Below are positions 1 to 12,712 of a stretch of 64,000 nucleotides of DNA, one piece after another. Source of the DNA: Crambe crambe (Eukaryota > Porifera > Demospongiae > Poecilosclerida > Crambeidae); assembly GCA_963924555.1 (NCBI GenBank), contig OZ004585.1:3361488-3425487 (forward strand), read 5' to 3'. Positions within the stretch are counted from its first letter, which is position 1, and each line of letters opens with the position of its first letter. The notes under the pieces are model-generated. The model did no database searches. It had not been told where the DNA came from and saw only the letters and a program-made list of their open reading frames with translations. The position numbers and the translations under genes are program-made.

Positions 1-800
1 GCTTATCTAAGTGGATTGTAGGCACTAGACATATCTAAGTGCTTTGTGGTAAATACTTAGCTTTCTATGCATGCAACTGCCTGCCACTTAGCTACATAAC
101 ACAACAGCAAAGCACAAATGAACTATCAGCTCAACATTTCGACAGCCTTTTGGGCAGGAGGCACAAGAGGCTTATCTAAGCGGCTTGTAGGCACTAGGCT
201 GCTTTGAGGTAAGCATGTATGCAGCTGCCTACCACCACTTACATGACTCTAGCAATATCAAGCACTGAAGCCTATCAGTACTTTAATTGCTCACTATCAA
301 ATGCTGCACATTGCTACAGATACTCAACAGCAAATGAAAATCGTTGAAGAATACTTGCTTGCTCGCTCGCTGTCAACTGAATGTTGAACATTGCCCTAGT
401 TATTATGAACAACTGAACAAAAGTCAATTTTAGATGTTTTTTTCGAATGTTAGCGAATAAATTTTAATTTTTTGAACATTTTCTTCTTTGTAGATGTAAA
501 TTCACTGCAGACTTCTGAGAACCTGTAGAGTAAAGGCGAAGAGAAAGAAGAGTTTTTAGTTTATATAGTCCTATGGACTTTGCCCTACTGATAACGTTAG
601 CGACCAGATGACAAAGGAGCACTGAGTTTTGTTTTTCCATACTTAAATTCACGTAACCACACCCCTTCCGATCGGTCAATTATGCTAGGATCGACCTGGT
701 TCATGCAAGTTTGACTTTCCCCGCCCCCAAGAAAAAGGGTCTGGCTACGCGAGACTAAGTCTGGCTCGAGCGAGACTATTGAAATGAAGATATGATTTGG
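1..800. repeat. Dispersed-repeat modules, AT-rich
   Basis: No gene seen. 1-250 carries two direct copies of a module (gcttatctaag...gtaggcacta...tttg-ggtaa) that recurs at 4380-4500 (+) and, inverted, at 6530-6720. 700-775 holds a partial end of the MITE family found whole at 39679-40048 (ccgcccccaagaaaa...gcgagac). Confidence 0.6.
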
Positions 801-814
801 TATGTTCATGGAAC

Positions 815-1722
815 ATATTCAATCGGCGAGCGAAGCAGTTGGTGAAAGTCGTCTGTACTTTGACTAATTAGGCTATGATATTGCAGTGCTTGTGGCAACT
901 GCATACACAGGAGGCTGTATAATGATTACAACTAGCACTTAGAAAGCCAAGCGACTTAGCGCCTCTATAAAAAAATGCTGTAGCTCTTGTAAGTGCTATG
1001 GGCAGGTTTCATTTATGGGGTCAAAGGTCAAACGAACGTATGCGCATGCGTATTATTAGGAGAGTGAGCGACACACTTGTGATGCAGCGATTTTCAGGTT
1101 GGTTGAAACAAAATTTGCATACAGTGCAGAATAAAATTCGTGTTCGCTAAAATTAAGACTATTACATATGTATCAGTATACAGAGGTTTTCAGGTTGGTT
1201 GACCAGTAGAATTTGCGCATGTGCAAAATAAATTCAAGCGAGCAAAATATACTGTCATACAAATCAAATCATCTTAAATTTAATAAGCACGAATTTAATT
1301 CTGCACTGTAGGCAAATTTTGTGTCAACCAACCTGAAAACATCTGTATCTTGCTCGCTTGAATTCATCTCGCACATGCGCAAATTCTACTGATATTCAAT
1401 AGGGGAACGAAGCAATTGGTGAAAGTCAATTGTACTTCGACATTAGATAAGCATAACAGCCTATCAGGCTATACAAACAACTAATGCACTTTAATAAACT
1501 GCTGTAAAATTAAATTGAGCTTGCCAAATCTTAAGAAATGTCGGCCAAAAAGGTTACTAGGCTAGTCTGCGCAAGGGTAGAATATACCGGTAACCGTTGA
1601 ATGTGGGGATTTATTCAACGGCTAGTCTATGGGGAAAACGTACTAGTGGGCGAGGCTGAGAATAAATATATCGGGAATCTCAATTTGCATCACGAGTGGC
1701 TCGCTCGCTTCGCTCACTCGCC
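815..1722 (-). mobile_element. Family-A dispersed element (copy 1)
   Basis: Read on the minus strand it begins GGCGAGTGAGCGAAGCGAGC near 1722 and ends with the complement of gcttcgctcgccgattg near 815. The end modules match 8749-9101 and 48790-48945. Inside, 1090-1350 is an imperfect palindrome. Within that, 1180-1348 is bounded by CAGAGGTTTTCAGG-like ends flanked by TA, resembling a small Tc1-type MITE. No coding capacity. Confidence 0.6.
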
Positions 1723-4700
1723 TAATTATATCATAGATTGTATAGACTACGTAACCGAGATTGGAAAAGCCACATAGCAATAATACAAACAGGGCCGCCA
1801 TGCGGTGTGTGGAAAAGCTGAAAAAAGCTTTACATGGAGTAATCGATCTTTCAAAGTTCAGAAGTCCATAGCACCACATTAATCGTGAAAAAAAGCGAAT
1901 TTTTTGCTGCTAGAACACCCATACCAGCCAGTTTTGGCTTTGTGTACTTGTATCTTCTTACATGAAAGTTGACACTCTACTTCATGCCCTAATACTTAAA
2001 TTGTACTGAACTTTACATGTATTCAAGAGTACATTTGCTTGGCATATCTTTGCGTTCCTTTTTTTGAAAAGGTTAATTGGTTTCTAGTGACCCAAATTTA
2101 TATTCATAATTTCTTCATACCCTCCACTTAATATGTGCATTCCCTTGCCGAGAAAAAGTTCAATGATTATAGCATATTAATTTTTAATATTATAGGATGA
2201 TCAACAGAGAGCTAGGTTTCAAAATCTTAACAACGTGCGGTGCGGTGCGGTGGTGAAGAAAAAACTGAAAGAATTCACCAGGATCAATGACTTCACATTA
2301 TTGTCTTTTTCATGTATTAATTAATGCGGGCATGGGCGATAAGGACTGCATGACTAAATAAAACGTAAAAAATTGCTAGAACGTGAATAGACATGTTAAT
2401 ACAGTTTTATTTATTCTTACCTGGATAATGTTGAAATTACTAATGATGTAGCATACAGCTCAGTCCAGATCCTGAATTTGTCCGCGACAGAGATAGCTTC
2501 GCTTTTATCACCGTATGAGACTAAATATCTCATTTACCTTCCGCCTCATAACCTGTCTGGCTACACAGTACTTGTAACACATCTTATATAATACCCTTAC
2601 TCTACATGTTTTAAGAAGTCTACAGTTAAATATTACTATTCTACTAACCAGTAAGGTCTTCATTTAGATTGGTATTCCAGTAACTATTTGGTGAATATTT
2701 GGTTTTTCTGTAAAGTTTGATATTAAATAAAGAATATCAATTATTTACTCTGTATCTATAAACTTGAAAAAAAAAGATAATTTGTAAGTCAATAGCTACT
2801 CTCATTTGACAATATCTAGTGAAAGAACCTTTTGTTTCTAACTTGCTTAAGAGTTGTATCATTAAAGAATACTATTTCGTTCACTCTCAAATTGTGTTGT
2901 ACATTCCCCTAGTAAAGCTAATGAGCTCATAGAGCGAACTCCATGATTTAAAAAAAAATGAATCAATGAGGAATTCAAAGGTGGGATTACCAAACTAGTG
3001 ACTGCACACAGATACCACTTGATCTTTGCACTGCTAAAAATATTCTGATTTCTTTGTGTAAATATTTCTGCAAGATAACAAAACTGCTTATAATTATTTT
3101 TCTATTGGAAGAAATCAGTGCCTTTATCTTTATTATATGTTTTTAATATTAATTTTATATTACGTTTATGGAGTAGGAGACAAAGTAACTGTATCAGTCT
3201 ATTTCCTACTAAATAGCTCTAATGTTGCAATGCTGGATAACATCAAAGCCTTGTAAGACTAGCTGAGCTCATTGCATTGAGCCTTCACAAGGAACTGGCA
3301 TCTTGAGGTCATATAAGTTTAAGACTACAATTCTAAATTTATACGCTACCTTAGAGCTATAACTAACTTATATTAGAGCAGACTCTATTATTATACTCTG
3401 ACTTGTAGTTTTCAAAGTATATTTAGTATTTGCAGTGAGTTAAAGCAGCGTTGAGTCGCTAATCTGGTTATGACATTAAAATTGTAGTAGTATATTTTCC
3501 AGACTAGATGCTTAACATATTTTCAATTGTATACTACTGAGGCTTCTCGGCTTATAAAAAGAGTTTTTATTCGAGTATTACAGGTTCTCATAACAGCTTC
3601 CTACAGACTTATGTTTATATACTTATTATAAATACTCGTTATATTTGTGACATTGTTCTCTGCAATTGTTAATCGTGAATATCTCAATAACTCACGCTGA
3701 CTCGTCTAATGAGTCATATCGACTAGCGAGATTCAAAATTGTGATGCAAATTGAGATTTTCGATACATGTATATTTACACGGCTAATACGTAAGCTTATA
3801 CATTTGATATTGACGAAATTTTCGCTTAGCTTTTAATATTCTAGGTTTTTAAGTTATTGTATTAAGCATCCTGTGTATGCAGCTGCCATAAATATCTTAA
3901 GTTAAAGTACAAATGACTCACCAACTGTATCGCTCGCCGATTGATAATGTTGCACAAACATACCTATATAACATTCAATATATATCTTGTTACAATCTTT
4001 TAGCGCAAAGCTTGGTTATAGGGGCTAAACTATTTTTTGTATATATGATAAGTATTTAAAGTTGTACAGGTGTTATAGCCATGTCAATCTCTAGAACGTA
4101 AAAGCTACTATATTTGCTGACCCCCTTACTGTCCTAATGTTATAGGGAACTAAACTTACATGATTCTTAAAGCAATTTAGCATATTAGCTGCTCACTTAC
4201 ACACTGTTAGATGCAGAACATAGTTTTAATAATTATAGGTAAGCGATCCACAAACTTGTGATGGGAATATATATTTGTTACGTCATAAGCTAATGCACAA
4301 TAGCATTCTAAGTGCATTAATTGCAGCTTGTAAGCGCAGCTTGCGAGCTGACTCGCGTCGACTTATTGAAATAGCTATCTATGCATGCAGCTGCATGCCA
4401 CTTAGCTACATAACAAGTGGTTTGTAGGCACTAGGCTTAACTAAGTGATTTGAGGTAAGCATTAAATTTTTTAATGTATTCAGCTGCCTGCAAACTTATA
4501 TTCTAAGTAGTTGAAAGCAAAAATGAATAGCTATCAGCACAAGTCTATAAGAATATTTGCTCGCTCTCTGTGACTCAAATGTTGTACATTGTCCTAGAAT
4601 ACAGCTACCTGTATATATCTAATAATAGTACAGCTGACTTTCACAAACTGCTTCCCTCGCAGTTTAAATGCTACACGAACATATCTTAATATCTAGATAC

Positions 4701-7170
4701 TATAATCTGGATTGTAAATTAAATGAATCTATTTACAACTATACAAAATATGAGCGAAATCTCAATGTTGTACAATAAAGTGTGTAACAGTGATTAACTA
4801 TTCCTGAATTTTGATAAAAATTGTGTATAACCTAAAGGACGTAAATTATCCTACATACACGCATGCGCAGGTGCATGCGCCATGAGTCTGAATACCATGC
4901 TCCAATTAAGATAAAGAAGCAATTCCATCATATTGGTGGACTTGAACATACCTTTGATTTTACGCTATTTTAACTAAATTTTATAGCTTATTTGTGTCTA
5001 TGTCTGTGTCATGACAAATCTGTTTTGAGTCAACTTCATTTCACTGGACAAATTCATTGTGCAAGTAACTTTTTCATATTTAGAAGAGATAATTCTCTCC
5101 CTACTGTTTAGGCAATTGAATACACAGTCAAGCTAATTTGACTCAATTCCCATTTTCAACAAAAAAATTGCCACACTATGTTAAAAGAAGCAGAACATTA
5201 TAAATAAAACTGATTATTGAATAATATAATAAGATGTTATCTCTAGCTAAATAATTAGACATATCTGAGCCAACAGTTATTAACTCTTTCTAATGATTTT
5301 GCACCCTGTTATTAAAATTACAAAATCACCGTAAAAACAATCAACAAGCATTAGCAACGGAAGTTTTATTCGCTATTATAAATTGAGCAATAATTTAATA
5401 CGCTGGTGAAACTTTAGAATTCATAGTTAACTTACAAGATATAAATTCAGTAGAATATAAGGAGTGAGGGATAGAGATATATTCACTTAAAGAAATATAT
5501 GTACGAAACTTGTTTGGGTGAAAATATCCATAAAAAGCATGTAAATATTTGTGATCAGCTAAGATTATCCCTTGAGCAAAGTAAGATTTTGTGTATTCTT
5601 GTAATGGTGCATTTTGCTTAAAATAAATATTATTTTAATAACTAAATTGAAACTTTGATTAACATGACATATACCTTGATTAAATCATGACTATATTAGC
5701 TTTTTTACATGCATGTAGCTACTTAAGCTATATTGATAGAATATTTATATTAGCCCATTTGTGGGAAGAAGTTTCACTTGTGCTACAGAGCTATCAATGA
5801 CTCACCACCATAAAACATTTACACCACTTCTTTTCGTTTTCAATTAAATCATTCAAGTTGATGCCAGGACCTTATCTACATACGAGACAACTCATTTTTT
5901 CGTTTACGAGTATCATCTTCGATGCACCTCAAAATAGCTACAACTGTGGATTTAGTACAAGAACATTATAGCTGAAGATTAGAAATAGAGCATATCATTT
6001 CCTAACTATACAGGTTGCGTAAATTCTATCAATTGTGTGTTCCAGCTATATCGAAACAATTTTAAATCTTTATTAAATCATTTTAAGTACAATTAACTTA
6101 ACTTATTTTTTCAGCTCATCTATAGTATTCTTCTAAAACATACTAAACCGGAATTAGTCTACAGTTTTAAAAGTTATTGTCGTAGAGAAATTTTCTCGCA
6201 CAACTTCAAACAGACAATTCGCATTAATATATTTTCGACATAGACTTGCCATTGTTACATTCAACGGTTATATTTAAAGGTATGCAAAGCATGAGCAGAC
6301 TAGCCTAGTACCTTTCTTTATCTAAAGTGAGTATTACAGATTCTCCAAATAGCTTCCTACAGACGTACGTTTATATGATGGCTATAAACATTCATTAGAC
6401 TTGTTATTTTAGACATGTTGCGCATTATTGAAAAAGTTCGTGTAACAGCGAGCGAGCGAGAGTATTCGTGCTGATAGCTATTAATTCGTACATTCGACTC
6501 CTTAGAATATTTTGATGTGTTTGCAAACATATTTAAAGCACTTAAATAAGCCTAGTGCATACAAGCCTTTTGATAAGCCTTGTCCCTGCTGCCAAAAAAG
6601 GATAGGCTGATAGTTCATTTATGCTTTCCTGTTGCTATGTGGCATTTAGCTGCATGCTTAGAAAGCTAATATTTATACATAGCACTTAGCCTAGTGCCTA
6701 ATATCCACTTAGATAAGCTTAGCCCTGCTAGATGTAGAAATCAATAAAGCAATAACAATTGGATCATGCGCATAATATAACATGCGCATGGTGCAATTTG
6801 GAGTGTATAAATAAATATATATGAGATCGTACTTTTAATAAAGGGATCTAATCACTTGAAACATTAATAGCTGTTAAACGCTTGTAAAGTTTACAAGCTA
6901 CATATGAGATATAAAATTTAATGAAGTAAAATTTTAGAACGAAATTTGAATGTAGACCAATAACTCCATTTTGAATTTTTTCTCTATAAGACCCCTTTTC
7001 TCAAGTGCTATCACATATTGATTAATTTAAACGATTCATCACCTGAAAGTCCTTTGCGACCTGCACGTGCATTTATGCTCGTTCTAATTGCAATTGCTTG
7101 ATTGATTTCTATATATACATCGGTTTTTCATTTACATCTGGCTGCCACATACATAATAAATTTTCTAGTA
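1723..7170. repeat. AT-rich gene-free tract with repeated modules
   Basis: No ORF or splice pattern worth calling. Shared modules include an inverted pair 1545-1605 / 6250-6320 (cattcaacggtta...agactagcctagtacc), a direct pair 3570-3670 / 6325-6430 (agcttcctacagac...), and family-A end fragments near 3900-3970 and 4650-4690. The rest is simple AT-rich DNA in which I see nothing. Confidence 0.55.
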
Positions 7171-7172
7171 AG

Positions 7173-7445
7173 GTAGCGAGCGAAGCGAGCGAGCCACTCA
7201 CTTTTGATTAAAATTAAGGTTTGATATTATATTTATTATGTCAATAGCTAACGGGCATAATTAATAATATCCATGCTCATACTTTAGATTGACCTTTGAC
7301 CCAATAAATAAAACACAGAACAAACAGAGCTTACACATTTTGTCATAGAGGCGCAAAATGGATTTTAGGCTCTTGGATTTCTCAGAGATTGTGGTAAGCA
7401 TTATACAGCATCCTGTGTAAGTAAGCTATTGAATACTCATGCATT
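7173..7445 (+). mobile_element. Family-A element copy 2 (partial)
   Basis: It starts with gcgagcgaagcgagcgagcc and then follows copy 3 (8749-9101): gtcaatagctaacgggcataattaataat, cctttgaccc, cattttgtcatagaggcgc, gtggtaagcattatacagc. The usual 3' end module is missing. No coding capacity. Confidence 0.65.
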
Positions 7446-7859
7446 TGGATGAGCTAGCATGAGCGAGTAAAGCTTTCTGTTTTCTTTACTCTAAGAGTTG
7501 AAAAAGTAGAGCTCTAGTTGATACTTATAGCAATTAGTTTGGAGCCTGTTCAGTATTTATTATTGTGATCCTTTCCTTCTTGTTGCTTTAGAGCTCTCCC
7601 TTCCTTCTTGTGCTTTAGAGCTCTCCATGTTTATAGTTGATACTTTTAGTTTCCTAGCAATGAGTTTGAGGCTGTGCAGTATTATTTACTATTGAGGTCT
7701 TTTCCTACTTGTCGCTTTAGAGCTTTCCATTTTTGTTTTTTGTTGATACTTTTAGTTTCTTAGCTATGAGTTTAGAGCCTTCGCAGTATTACTAGCGAGC
7801 GAGCCACACATTTGTGATGCAAATAATTTTTACTGCGTTTTTTTCGAATATTTCAAAAA

Positions 7860-8350
7860 ATAAGTCAGCCGTCGTCAACCTTAAACAGACTACAACGCAT
7901 GCGCATAACTTAAAATTTTGAAATTGCACTTTGATTTTGAAAGAATTTTAGAGAAATAATTATGCTTTGAAGAGCTAGCTAGTTCTAACCTATTAACTTG
8001 CCCTTCATCTTCTTCGGTGAAATTTTCGAGGCTCAAAGTTTAGATTGCGCGAGAATGCATTTTACAAGATTCCATAGTACTCCGGTTTGCTGGAATCTTG
8101 CAAACGCCTGTAGTCAAGCGTCAAACGTAAACCGACTACTACGCATGCGTACTGTTTGAGTTTTTAAATTTCCCTCTAATTCGGAGAAGTAACCTCAAAT
8201 AAACCTTGAAGAGCTGGCTGGTGACTGCTCTAGTATAATTCTAACCTTTGGTATAATATTAACCTTCTCTAGTGAGTTTTTTCGATGCTTACCGACGAGC
8301 ATGCGCGAGAATGCACACTCAGCATTTTGCAACACTCCCGCAAACCGGAG
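7860..8350 (+). repeat. Two direct copies of a ~230-bp unit
   Basis: 7863-8075 and 8106-8330 share, in order, cgcatgcg, gaagagctngctg, ttctaacct, tagtgag/cggtgaaattttcgang and gcgcgagaatgca. Short segments at the junction and end (actccggtttgc at 8090, gcaaaccggagt at 8340) are mutually inverted. No coding signal. Confidence 0.6.
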
Positions 8351-8369
8351 TACAGGATTTTGCTAGCTA

Positions 8370-8602
8370 TTTGTAATACACATTTTACCTACGTCGCATG
8401 TATTAATTAGTTGCTATGCTACTTAGGCTCACTCCATGACCCATTCAGATATGGCATCCTGCGAGCTATACTACACAAAAGCTTACAGTGGTCTTAAACT
8501 GAATGCTGAGTTTTCAACAATTGGCCTTGGCAACCTAAAAAACTGCGCATGCTCAGATAGCACGTTAAAAATTCATCGTTGCAAAAAGCTCGCAAAATGG
8601 GC
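8370..8602 (+). mobile_element. Family-B dispersed repeat (copy 1)
   Basis: It is about 85% alike by eye to 22490-22745, sharing tagttgctatgctacttagg, ctgcgagctatactacac and gcgcatgctcaga. The ends in the second copy are gcaaaaagc-like inverted repeats, suggesting a short MITE. The ORF across it is incidental. Confidence 0.65.
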
Positions 8603-8748
8603 GTGTATAAACTTCGGACCGGAACGGACCCACGGACCGTGTACGATCTGCGTGCGCGGAGCGAGACGGACCACGATGCTGCACAATTGCAAACTACCTG
8701 TATCGATCAACAGCTATAGAATTACATAGGAACTGGCAGAGTAATTGG

Positions 8749-9994
8749 CGAGCGAAGCGAGCCACTCTCTGGTCATGTCAACGGGAGCTCGAGATATATA
8801 TTTATATATATACGTACGTCAATAGCTAGCGGGCATAATTAATAATACGCATGTGCACGTTCGTTTGACCTTTGACCCCACAAATGAAACATGCCCATAG
8901 CACTTAGAACAAACAGCTTGAGCTTATTGTTTTCTACAGCATTTTGTCATAGAGGCGCTAAGTGGATATAGGCGCTTGGCTTTCTAAGTGCTTGTGGTAA
9001 GCATTATACAGCCTGCTATGTATGCAGCTGCAATATCTTAGTAAGTCAAAGTACAAATGACTTTCACCAACTGCTTCGCTCGCCGATTGAATATGTTACA
9101 CCATAGATATTAGACACGGAACAGGATTGGAAACTGCCTACGTCATGTGACGTCACGCCCATTAAGCTAATACATTTCGCTCATGCTATCCGCGTTGTAA
9201 CCATAGAAAATTTAGCCCTATTGTCGCAATACATTTTCTGAGGAAGAGAGGTACAGACTTTGTGGGACTAGAGCTACGAGTGCAAGTACTTTTCTAGCAA
9301 TTTTATCCTATAGAAGTTTGGAAGGTAAAGTTTCTTACTGGAATAGACTGAAATAAAGAGTGTAGTAATTGTTCTTGGTGTAGGATATGTTGCTAAAGAT
9401 TTTATAGGCCTACCAATTTGTGGGACTAAAACAGGACTCACATAAATTTAGAAGTCAAGTGTTTGGTATCTTTTAGTAGTATAATAGTTTGTCTATCGGA
9501 TGATATATGTTATATTGATTCATAGCTGTTAGTTTTTTTGATTGCAGTGTTAAACTACGGGTTAAATAGTTATTATTATTACATTTCTATTATTTATTTG
9601 CATTATCATGTTTTATTATCCACTCCATAAAGCTCTCTGCACAAGAATGGGCATCTATAGATGGCTGGAGAGGAAGACTAAACTCTTCATCTTTCAAAAT
9701 CCTTGAGATACTGAATCTCTCATAGATTTGTACTGTCTAGCTAGATCTAGTATCATATTAAGTTTTATTATTTTTATAGAAACACAACATGGAAACACTC
9801 TAGCCCAGCTTATATTAAGCTACTAGACTAATATCTACTCTGATATCTTTTGCAGAACTCATCCTTAACTATGTGGTAACTATGCATTCATATCTCGCGC
9901 CAAAATTTCCCGGCAAACACGGATAGTACGCGCATGGTAGTATTAAGTTTCCAATCCTGTTCCGTGTCTACTATCTATGGTTACACGAACATAC
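8749..9994 (+). mobile_element. Family-A element copy 3, split by a TIR element
   Basis: GGCGAGCGAAGC at 8749 and its inverted copy GCTTCGCTCGCC ending near 9087 suggest short terminal inverted repeats. The 3' flank gaatatgttacacgaacata is cut after gttacac by the element at 9102-9979 and resumes at 9980. The same continuous sequence at 48920-48940 confirms the empty site. No coding capacity. Confidence 0.65.
9102..9979. mobile_element. Non-autonomous TIR element with 7-bp target duplication (copy 1)
   Basis: The ends are CATAGATATTAGACACGG and its inverted partner, sharing about 36 bp up to ggattggaaact. The flanks are GTTACAC on both sides (9095-9101 and 9980-9986). It shares end layout with 36453-37469. 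Internally it is AT-rich and non-coding. The superfamily is unassigned; CA-starting ends with 7-8-bp duplications occur in P-type elements, which is only a suggestion. Confidence 0.85.
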
Positions 9995-10249
9995 CCTAGT
10001 ACTATAGGAGTGTATTTAGTTACTTGAGCAAATGATAATAATTGAATAATTCATACCTCAGACCTATATAAACCCAGTTAGCTATAGCTATAATCATAGC
10101 CAGCTAGCTAAACTGTTATAGTCTGGAGCTAAATATTGTGTTATTTATATTGGTAGTCGTAGCTAAATATTGGTAGCTAGCTAGTCTGATAGTGTCAATT
10201 GCAATCTGGTTCACTATAAACTTTTCTATATGGGACCCCTGCGTAGATA

Positions 10250-10440
10250 TGTCTATGGAGGCCAAAGTAGCCAGCTCTGGCCAAGTAAGGTAAAGCGGGG
10301 CTATTTCGAACGGTGGGGCTATTCCGTAGGGTCAAATATTTTCAAAACTCCTCGAGCTTATGAGCTCTATTTTGAAAGGTATATTCTACTATTATGACCT
10401 GCAGAGTGTCCATGTAGTTGATAGTGATTTTAGAATGAGC
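10250..10440. repeat. Unassigned intergenic stretch
   Basis: Contains a short direct repeat (gcggggctatttcgaacggt / ggtggggctattccg) and no coding signal. Its affiliation is unknown. Confidence 0.3.
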
Positions 10441-10527
10441 ATATCCAGTTCAGCTGGATCTCTACAGAAGACATAGCAAAAGAGTGGGTATGCTGCTGGA
10501 GACCGGACAGGACAACACCTAGAGGAC

Positions 10528-12075
10528 TGTCACGCGAAATCCGGTCCCCCCCCAAAAGCGGTCCCCCCGGACCAAAAGTAGCTGCCAAAACCAGTCCCCC
10601 GGACCAAAATCGGCTGCCAAATACAGTCCCCCCAAGCAAATTATGGTCCCCCTCCGGACCAAAATTGGCAGCAAAAAATGGTCCCCCTCCATACTGAAGT
10701 AAGTCCCCCAACTCATAATCTCAACACAGCTAAGAGAAAAAAAAAATTATACAGTATAGGGCATGGCCTCACTATAATTATTATTAAAATTATTATAGCT
10801 ACATCTATTATACATCTACCACAGTTCCACTTCTTCCGATTGTCTATATATGTTCTGGGAATCTTGACACGACTTGTGTGGTACCATTCTTTACATTGGT
10901 AACACTCAACCATCTTGTGTCCATCATCCGGCAGTCTGCATGTGCAGTACACCTTGACCACCTCTGTTCTTGCTGGTACAAGCTTCTTCACACGCCTTTT
11001 AATTTTCCCAGGGAATGGCATTAACAGTTTGTTTGACAACCCATCTATCAAATGTTGCCGCATCATTGCCTGGTCAAATCTGATAGTCGAGGGGTCCTGG
11101 CCATTGTACACGCTGATGCAAGTGCAAAAAGTCCACAATCGTACCCACCTACAGGGTTCAAAATAACAATCTCAAATGTCTGGTCACCATGGCCTTGCAT
11201 GCACTGGCTAATTTGAGTGGTCATTTCTAATTTTGCATGGTTGTGCCGATACCTCTGGCAAGCGTCACATTTGTCAACCTATGCCATCACAAAAATGATA
11301 TAGCTAATATTATGACCATTGCTTGCATGCTGGTAGCACAGAATAAATTATATAGACAGAATTATAACTCACAAATTCATTAACATCTTTTATGATTCCA
11401 GGCCAAATGAATCTCTCATTAATACGTGCCACTGTTTTCTTCAACCTTAGGTGTCCAGAAGTTGGCTCTGAGTGGCAAGACTCCAAAATTCTCAATCTTT
11501 CTTCCCTCTCTGAGATATAATGCACCTGTAGCAAAATGCAACTTGAGATAGTAATTATATTTTAACATTTTTATTGCAGGTAGCTATGATAGCAGATTTA
11601 CAGTATAACTCACTTGCTCTCCACCTTTCTTCTTGAAAAATACTTCACCCTTTCTCACAATAATTCTCTCTGCCTTTCTATAAATGACCCTCTTTTCATT
11701 CTTAGTAGCTCCTACAAAGAACGTTAGCACGGGTGGTGATATAGGTATCTACAATCTCAAGCTGATTTACTACTGGCTGTACTGTATGGCTAGCAATAGA
11801 CTCTAGTTAGTAGTTGCATTACCTGGAGGGTAAATAGCATTCTGAAGGTATTGCACCGCATCCCTCACCAATACAGCTTCTCTATCTTCTTCAGTCTCAG
11901 AGCATGAATCCATGACACAGCCAGACACCAAAAATGACAGAGAACTAGCCGAGCACGCTGTATTATTACGCACGGTTGCGCAAGGGGACCAATTTTTGCA
12001 AGGGGGGACGGTTTTTGGCAGCTACTTTTGGTCCGGGGGGACCACTTTTGGTGGGGGACCGGATTTTGCGTGACA
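10528..12075 (-). mobile_element. Deleted Ginger-type DNA transposon
   Basis: Long inverted repeats begin TGTCACGCAAAATCCGGTCC and end in ACA, with GGAC on both sides (10524-10527, 12076-12079). TGT...ACA ends with a 4-bp duplication are the Ginger pattern. Minus-strand coding remains are, in order, an integrase-type zinc-binding segment with HSEPTSGHLRLKKT and CDACQ (about 11230-11534), a Ulp1-like VGGYDCGLFALA (about 11130-11175), and a PHD finger YCTCRLPDDGHKMVECYQC...CGRC (about 10810-10940). The DDE integrase core is absent, so the copy cannot be autonomous. The TIR interior carries a GGTCCCC...GGACCAAAA motif repeated about five times at the left end. Confidence 0.8.
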
Positions 12076-12084
12076 GGACATGCT

Positions 12085-12710
12085 GCAGTCAAATGGGAAC
12101 ATATTGTGGTGTAACCCCCCCAAAGGTGATGGTGACTTTGAGACACCTTGTGGCTAAAGTGCAAATCATAAAACTCTGCAACTACTGCTGAGGGCTTGCT
12201 GCAGAGTGCCTGTAGTGATGAAGATCAAGCTCGTCTTCTCAGTTTCGACTAAGGACTCTGGTGCTTGGTTGCATGCCTTACCAATCACTTGCATTGGGCC
12301 TGAAATTGCTGTTGGGATTGTACCTGGCCACTGCAATCTGTGGTCCACACCATTATGGATCCACTGTGGATGCTTTGGGAAGACATGCCCTCAGCTGTCT
12401 CAGCCCACATTCTTCCAGACTATAGTCAATGGGCAGAGGCAAGATGGAATATCACTGGCACGATGGGCCGATCTGCTTGTCTAACATACTGTGATATATT
12501 ATTTGCTCCTTCAGGGCTTAGGTGAAGCATTGGGAAAGGAGCAGAAGTACACTAGCCTTTCCCCAAATTATACCTTTACACCAGTGGCCATCAAGACATT
12601 GGTGCTTTTGGCCCCCACTCTTTGATAGATTATTTTGGGGAGCCATTTGAGAGCACAGTGATATAGACCTCAATCATGGGTGCTATGGGCCTGTAGAAAC
12701 ATAACTCTCA
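12085..12710 (+). mobile_element. Non-LTR retrotransposon (LINE) 3' fragment
   Basis: The plus-strand frames read SGAWLHALPITCIG, then NGQRQDGISLARWA, then a segment like KYxxL...FTPVAIKTLVLLAPT. These match, in order, the conserved region after the reverse transcriptase of several LINE clades (WLxALP, DGxTLxPW, FxPVAxETLG). Only this distal part is present and frames change between motifs. The Ginger-type element has inserted at its left side. Confidence 0.6.
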
Positions 12711-12712
12711 TT

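Noticed and set aside
8436-8729. 97-codon ORF
   Set aside because: It covers a family-B repeat and unrelated flank; the second copy at 22534 has a different, shorter frame.
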